Assembly (NCBI RefSeq): GCF_011601345.1
Contig: NZ_JAAORB010000005.1
Coordinates: forward strand, 78,542 to 142,541
Length of the DNA: 64,000 nt
Direction: 5' to 3'
From: Roseovarius gahaiensis
Lineage (GTDB): Bacteria > Pseudomonadota > Alphaproteobacteria > Rhodobacterales > Rhodobacteraceae
Part shown: positions 59,620-64,000 of the stretch, one piece after another
How positions within the stretch are numbered: position 1 is the stretch's first letter
Layout: each line of letters begins with the position of its first letter
Made by a program: the position numbers and the translations under genes
The notes under the pieces: generated by a model
What the model was told of the DNA's origin: nothing
Database searches by the model: none
Seen by the model: the letters and a program-made list of their open reading frames with translations, nothing else

Positions 59620-61605
59620 TCACTCACCGCGGCGCCGAAAAGACAACCGCCACGCGGCATCGTGCAAGATGCTGAAAAAATGCGCCGCCCGGATGCCAGG
59701 TGCGTCGCCTTGGGTGTAGAAACGCCGCAAAAGCGCGTCATGCTCGGTCGGCTCGGGGAAGAGATGCAGACGCGCGCCATCGTCCTCGCGCGAGAACACG
59801 GTCACTGGCACGTCGCCCACATCGCGGATCTGCATGATGCCGCGCGTGCCAGGCTCCATCGGAACGCCGCGAATGCGCACCACATCGCGCGTCAGGCTGG
59901 CAAGCCAGACCCGGCGCGGCGGCCCGCCCTCTGGTGCGAATATGGCCCGCTCAGGCGCATCCGCGACGTGGCGCTCGCGGCGGGGCAGCTCCACGCAGGC
60001 CAGCACCGTGACCGACAGGACCACGAGATTGTAAAGCGTCCAAAACAGGATCACCGCCTTGCCGTCGCCCGTATCGTGGTACGCGAACCGGTCCGAAACG
60101 ATACCGATCAAAAGCCCGGCGAGGGTCAGCACCAGCAGCACCGCGAACGGCATCATCAGACGCCATTGCACGATGATGCGGCTACGATCGCCGCCCTTGG
60201 CGGTCACCGAAAACGGATGACCCTTGGGGCGCAAGAGCCCCACCACGGCGGCGCGGGTGATCGGGATCGCGGCAACAAGCTGGCTGACTTCATTGAGTAT
60301 GGGTACCAACATACCGCGCGATAGCAGGTTCAGCACGGTCAGGATCCACAGGAAGTAGACCCCGAAATAACTGATGACGTCGGGAACCTCGGCATCGACA
60401 ACGGTGATGTTGAAGAACCAGTAAAGCAGTGGATAGACCACGGCGGCAAGGCGGAACGCAAAGCTTGTCAACCAGTAGAATACCGAATCCGTGACACTCC
60501 AACGATCGCGGAGCCGAAGGGCGGTGTCGCCCAATGGTCCATGCCGCGAGCGCGCAATCTGCATCAGCCCCAGGCACCAGCGCGCGCGCTGCGCGACGTA
60601 TTCCTTCAGCCCCTCCGGCGCGAGCCCTTCGGTCAGCGGCTCGTCCAGGTAGACAGTGCGCCAGCCCTTGTCCTGCAAGGTGAGGGTCAGCATGAAATCC
60701 TCGGTGATGCTTTCCGTCGGAAAGCCGCCGACATCCGCAACGGCCGGCCACCGGATCACCGACGAGGTGCCGCAGCAGAACGCGGTGCCCCAACCATCGC
60801 GGGCGGGCTGCATGTGATCGAAGAAGAACCGCTGCTCGTCGGGATAGGATCGCGACAGCCCGAGATTGTGCTGGATCGGATCGGCGTTGAAGAAGTGCTG
60901 CGGCGTCTGCACTAGCCCTACGTCCGGCGCGTGAAAAAGCGCCAGCGTGCGGGTGAGGAACTGCCGGTGCGGAACGAAATCGGCATCGAGAACCGCGATG
61001 AAATCGGGTGGGCCCTCGGCCTCGAGCAAGTGCAAGGCGTGATTGATGTTCCCGGCCTTGGCGCCAAGATTGTCGGGACGGGTGACGTGGCGCACACCGC
61101 GCGCGGCGCATAGCTCTGCCAGCCAGTCGCGCCGCCCGTCATCGAGGACCAGCATGTCGAGGCGGTCATGATCGAGGACCTGCGTGCCGATGATCGTACG
61201 CTCGAGCGTCTCTTGATCCTCGTTATAGGTCGCGATCAGCACCGCGACACGAGGCGGCGGATCGGGCGCCCACCATTCGGCGTTCTCGTCCGCCTCGGTA
61301 TGGCGCACCCGCACCCGGGACATAATGACGAAGGCGCTCAGCGACGAGATAAGCGCCAGCATCTCGAACGCGAAAAATGACCAGCTTGCGGCCCAGTCCC
61401 AGGTCAGCCCGAGCGGCGCGAGCGTTTCGGTCGCGCGCCAGTGCGCGTACCTGATCGCCAGCCCCCATGCCACCACGAACAGCGCCACCCGGTGCAAAGA
61501 CGTCTCGCGGTCGATGACGAACGGCAGGATAAGCGCCGCACCTGCGACCAGCGCAAGATGCGCAAGGCTCACGTCGAACGCGGTCAAATACGGGAAGAAC
61601 GTCAT
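59620..61605 (-). CDS. Cellulose-synthase-like GT2 (mixed-linkage beta-glucan synthase BgsA type or BcsA-like)
   Basis: The 661-residue membrane enzyme has N-terminal spans, a GT2 domain with DDG (LVLDDGRRDWL), DxD (FIAVLDADFVPHRQF), TED (ESITEDFMLTL) and QxxRW (VAQRARWCLGLMQIARSRHG), then further spans. The C-terminus carries a degenerate PilZ-like region: an RRER motif but no clear (D/N)xSxxG. It polymerises glucose from a UDP-sugar. The order membrane-fusion protein then synthase matches the S. meliloti bgsBA operon for mixed-linkage beta-glucan; a cellulose or curdlan product cannot be excluded. The MFP gene ends 10 bp upstream. Confidence 0.82.
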   Translation of the reverse strand: MTFFPYLTAFDVSLAHLALVAGAALILPFVIDRETSLHRVALFVVAWGLAIRYAHWRATETLAPLGLTWDWAASWSFFAFEMLALISSLSAFVIMSRVRVRHTEADENAEWWAPDPPPRVAVLIATYNEDQETLERTIIGTQVLDHDRLDMLVLDDGRRDWLAELCAARGVRHVTRPDNLGAKAGNINHALHLLEAEGPPDFIAVLDADFVPHRQFLTRTLALFHAPDVGLVQTPQHFFNADPIQHNLGLSRSYPDEQRFFFDHMQPARDGWGTAFCCGTSSVIRWPAVADVGGFPTESITEDFMLTLTLQDKGWRTVYLDEPLTEGLAPEGLKEYVAQRARWCLGLMQIARSRHGPLGDTALRLRDRWSVTDSVFYWLTSFAFRLAAVVYPLLYWFFNITVVDAEVPDVISYFGVYFLWILTVLNLLSRGMLVPILNEVSQLVAAIPITRAAVVGLLRPKGHPFSVTAKGGDRSRIIVQWRLMMPFAVLLVLTLAGLLIGIVSDRFAYHDTGDGKAVILFWTLYNLVVLSVTVLACVELPRRERHVADAPERAIFAPEGGPPRRVWLASLTRDVVRIRGVPMEPGTRGIMQIRDVGDVPVTVFSREDDGARLHLFPEPTEHDALLRRFYTQGDAPGIRAAHFFSILHDAAWRLSFRRRGE

Positions 61606-61615
61606 CGATGCGGGC

Positions 61616-62779
61616 TCAGTTCCACAAGCCGCGCAGCCAGTCGAGCGGGCGACGTTCGAAAAAGGCTTGGCCGGTCCGGCCTACCGCGCAATGCGCATCC
61701 GCGTCCTCGCGCAACGCCGGCACAAGAATTGTGACGTTGTAGCCTTCGAGGTGAAGCTGGCTCGGCGAGACGGCGAGGTTGCGATAAAACGTTCCGGCCC
61801 CCGACCCCGCAAGTCGCAACACAGTGCCGGGATGCGCCTCGCCACCGCCCGAAAGGCGGAACCGCGCCTCGTCGCCGACCCTCAGATCGTTGTAGACGCT
61901 TTCTGTAACCGACAGCGTCACCATCGTGTCGCGGCAATCGAGGAGCCGCACGAGGGCATCACCGCGCTGCACGTGCTCGCCATCAGAGGCCAGCACCTCC
62001 CAGACCTGCCCGTCCACGGGCGCGGCCAATGACGCGACCCCGGCACGGTTGACGCGCAGCCGCTCTCGGTCGATCCGGTCGTCGATGGCCTGGAGCCGTG
62101 CCTTCGCCTCGGTAAGCCTGGCGACCTGATCGCCCTGCATCGTTTCAAGCTCGACGCGGCGTTGCTCGGCATTGGGCGCGTCGTTGTAGCCGTCGCCCAG
62201 GAACACGCCATCCTGTGCCGTCGCCAGCTCGATCTCGAGCACGGCGACACGCTCGAGCGCATATTCAAGCGCGCTCCCCGGCACGCGCGGATCGCCCAGA
62301 TCCTGAAGCTGGCCGTCCTCGAGCAACCCGTCGATCATGGCGTCGCCTTCAAGCCCGGCCTGCAGCAGGTCGAGACGGGCGCGCGCATGCGACAGCCGGG
62401 TTTCAAGCTCGTCGATCCGCGCCGCCGTGAACTGCTCGGAGCGCGCTACAAGCCGCTGCATCACCACTTCGGTCTCCTCGATCTGGCTCTCGAGACGCAT
62501 CTGCTCGGCATCTGCAAACGCGCGCTCAATCAGCAGATCGTCGAGCCGCACGCGGTCCACGCGCGCATCGGTGACGGTCGCAATTTCCTTGCCATCAGAA
62601 ACCGGTGCGCCCAGACCGCGATCGGGCAGGCTCAACTGGCCCGCGATCGGCGCGCGCACGGTGCTGAGCGGGGCGTTGACCACGGCGTTGGCGCTCGCCC
62701 CGGTGATCTGCTCGCCAATGATGATCCAGCCGGCGACGATGATGATCGCGACCCCGATGATCAGACGTGTGTATTTCAT
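61616..62779 (-). CDS. HlyD-type membrane-fusion protein (BgsB-like)
   Basis: The 387-residue protein has one N-terminal span (IIGVAIIIVAGWIIIGEQIT), a barrel-sandwich hybrid half (VRAPIAGQLSLPDRGLGAPV), a long coiled coil (about 90-225), the second lipoyl half (ASLAAPVDGQVWEVLASDGE) and a beta-barrel region. It would guide the nascent polysaccharide across the periplasm. It precedes the synthase gene by 10 bp. No TolC partner or ABC protein is adjacent, which fits a synthase-dependent rather than type I system. Confidence 0.83.
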   Translation of the reverse strand: MKYTRLIIGVAIIIVAGWIIIGEQITGASANAVVNAPLSTVRAPIAGQLSLPDRGLGAPVSDGKEIATVTDARVDRVRLDDLLIERAFADAEQMRLESQIEETEVVMQRLVARSEQFTAARIDELETRLSHARARLDLLQAGLEGDAMIDGLLEDGQLQDLGDPRVPGSALEYALERVAVLEIELATAQDGVFLGDGYNDAPNAEQRRVELETMQGDQVARLTEAKARLQAIDDRIDRERLRVNRAGVASLAAPVDGQVWEVLASDGEHVQRGDALVRLLDCRDTMVTLSVTESVYNDLRVGDEARFRLSGGGEAHPGTVLRLAGSGAGTFYRNLAVSPSQLHLEGYNVTILVPALREDADAHCAVGRTGQAFFERRPLDWLRGLWN

Positions 62780-62880
62780 GTCCGCCTCCAGCTACGGAAA
62801 GTTTCGCGACTATGGCCCCCTCTAACGCGGCCCGTGCGGCCGGATAGGGGGCTTTCTGCGCGACAGGATGTGATCACCCT

Positions 62881-63474
62881 TCAGAACGTGTTGACCGAGA
62901 ATCCGACGAAGACCTTTTCGGCGTTGAAGCGATATCCCAGCCGCAGCCGCACGGGGATATCGCGCAGCTGGTAGCTGAGCGCGAGCGATTCCTCGCGAAA
63001 CCCGTCATTGTTGCCTTGGAGCGAGACCTCGGCCGCGATTCCCGTGGCGCGATGCCCGACCTGCGCCAGCAGGAGATACTCGCGCGCGGTCGTGTTGAAT
63101 TCCCCTAGCAGAAACAGCGTGGCCCGCTCGTTCATCGAGAACCGTTCGACACCGATCTTGGCCCCCAGATCGACATCCCTGGTGTTGTCGATACGCAGCG
63201 ATGGTCCCACGCGCAGCCATGCTCCGGGTCCCAACGGCACGCCGTAATTACCCCAAAGCGTCGTGGCATGTCCCTCCTCGAAATCCGACCAACCAATGGT
63301 GGCGGTGACAAGGTCGCGCCGAATGGTGCCGGTCAAGCTCGATGCCTTAGGGGCATAGTCGAACTGTGCAAACGCGCCATCCGCCACCGCCGGACCAGGA
63401 TTTGCGAGTGTGATAAGTGCGACCATTCCCGACAGGATTGCAGCGCAAAGAGGATGTGTAAGCCAATTACGCAT
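62881..63474 (-). CDS. Small putative outer-membrane beta-barrel protein
   Basis: The 197-residue protein has a signal peptide (CAAILSGMVALITLANPGPAVAD) and alternating polar/hydrophobic strands ending in phenylalanine (KVFVGFSVNTF), as in 8-strand outer-membrane proteins. I do not recognise a family. Upstream of and co-directional with the BgsB-like gene, it could be the exit pore or a secretion accessory for the polymer. Start 63474 follows a GGA-containing RBS. Confidence 0.7.
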   Translation of the reverse strand: MRNWLTHPLCAAILSGMVALITLANPGPAVADGAFAQFDYAPKASSLTGTIRRDLVTATIGWSDFEEGHATTLWGNYGVPLGPGAWLRVGPSLRIDNTRDVDLGAKIGVERFSMNERATLFLLGEFNTTAREYLLLAQVGHRATGIAAEVSLQGNNDGFREESLALSYQLRDIPVRLRLGYRFNAEKVFVGFSVNTF

Positions 63475-63554
63475 GGTTATTCCGTCCAGAAAGATGTGCT
63501 GCGCTTTCGGATACATTTTCCCGGTCTTGCTCCACGGTACACGACGCTGTTGCT

Positions 63555-63922
63555 TTGAGGGGCGATTTGGACTCGATTTTGAAGATTCTCTACCACAAGG
63601 ATCTTCACGATGCTCATGTCCCTTATCGCCCCTCTGATGGAAAAGATAGCCCGCATTTCGATCTGAGCAAGACGCGGCTGGAAACGCTGGCCGTGCTGCT
63701 GGTCGGGCTTGCGAACGGGCGCACGGTGAACCTTTCGCATCTGGCCAGCCACTTTCCGGGCGACGCGCAGCATGGATCGAATTACCGTCGTCTGCAGCGC
63801 TTCTTCCAGTTCGTGCAGCTGGACAGCGACATCGCCGCGCGGCTGGTCGTGCGAATGCTGAACCTCAAGCGCCTAAGCTCCTCGCGCTCGACCGTACCAA
63901 CTGGAAACTGGGATCGCGCGAT
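63555..63922 (+). pseudogene. IS4-family transposase fragment, frameshifted
   Basis: The frame (TTG start or earlier) encodes the N-terminus of an IS4-type transposase: LSKTRLETLAVLLVGLANGR, TVNLSHLASHFPGDAQHGS and NYRRLQRFFQFVQLDSDIAA. At about 63872 one base is missing; the true frame continues PKLLALDRTNWKLGSRDVN, then the similarity ends. The DDE domain is absent. Confidence 0.75.
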
Positions 63923-64000
63923 GTGAACGCCCTTATCGACCAACTCACAGCCCTCAGACTGCATGGCATGGCGGCCTGCGCCCAGGATCTGTTGACCGCC
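63923..64000 (+). CDS. IS21-family helper ATPase IstB, N-terminal fragment (runs off right edge)
   Basis: From GTG 63923 (26 codons to the edge) the reading NALIDQLTALRLHGMAACAQ, then DLLTA, matches the conserved N-terminus of IstB (L-x-x-LRLHGMA). It is joined directly to the IS4-type fragment at DVN. A normal IS21 would have istA before istB; here that gene is absent, so a rearrangement is likely. Short and open at the edge, so identification is moderate. Confidence 0.6.
   Translation, partial: MNALIDQLTALRLHGMAACAQDLLTA

Noticed and set aside
1..64000. CRISPR array, prophage structural genes or rRNA operon
   Set aside because: No regularly spaced repeats, capsid/tail genes or rRNA sequence were recognised.

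Overview
The window reads as the chromosome of a marine alphaproteobacterium of the Rhodobacterales (Roseobacter/Rhodobacteraceae group). The signs are the fabA-fabB-fabI block divergent from an irr-type Fur regulator, the phoH-ybeY-corC-lnt-metK-trmB string with a SAM/SAH-type riboswitch before metK, the SPOR/dac/tmk/holB/tatD/MBL operon, DUF2927, a DddP-like M24 protein, and high-GC codon use. No plasmid replication genes, rRNA operon or CRISPR array were seen.

Layout. 1-399: 5' end of a GlxA-type regulator running off the left edge. 567-6059: a co-directional run of a 27-codon membrane peptide, XpaC-like, TelA-like, DUF2927 lipoprotein, SPFH-GYF and zinc-ribbon membrane proteins, probably one envelope-stress operon. 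6166-9350: Hsp20 and dtd share an intergenic region with an FNR-type dyad; then a DddP-like M24 protein divergent from a LysR regulator. 9361-17454: a four-gene type I secretion/adhesin operon (adhesin, TolC, ABC, HlyD) whose adhesin is frameshifted. 17774-28687: argE, trmB, metK with its riboswitch, lnt, corC, ybeY, phoH, a small lipoprotein plus a frameshifted OmpA protein sharing one cysteine module, miaB and an orphan gene. 28764-34359: LysR plus class II aldolase, gamma-butyrobetaine-dioxygenase-like enzyme, beta-hydroxyacid dehydrogenase and aldehyde dehydrogenase, a plausible catabolic set. 34525-38897: fabI, fabB, fabA, irr, a Cys-rich membrane protein and an FKBP isomerase.

39109-48677 holds catabolic enzymes: haloacid dehalogenase, alpha/beta hydrolases, threonine dehydratase, an EEP-family enzyme, pobA, pcaD, an MDR alcohol dehydrogenase, an enolase-superfamily dehydratase and an ArsR regulator with the cysteine spacing of persulfide sensors. 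A roughly 0.8 kb islet (YbjQ-like gene) sits between exact 26-bp direct repeats at the 3' end of an AEC transporter gene. 49520-55952 is a seven-gene minus-strand operon ending with that transporter.

From the tRNA-Ser(TGA) gene rightwards the region looks acquired: an IS1380-type transposase remnant, a displaced 3' half of tRNA-Met, then a beta-glucan/cellulose-like exopolysaccharide cluster (GH8 glucanase, Cache sensor, processive GT2 synthase, membrane-fusion protein, small beta-barrel), closed by IS4-like and IS21-like fragments at the right edge. The tRNA-Met half is oriented so that the intact tRNA and the other island end should lie beyond the right edge.

Two genes (14213-17454 and 25587-26163) each need a single-base change to be intact; they are either real lesions or assembly errors.
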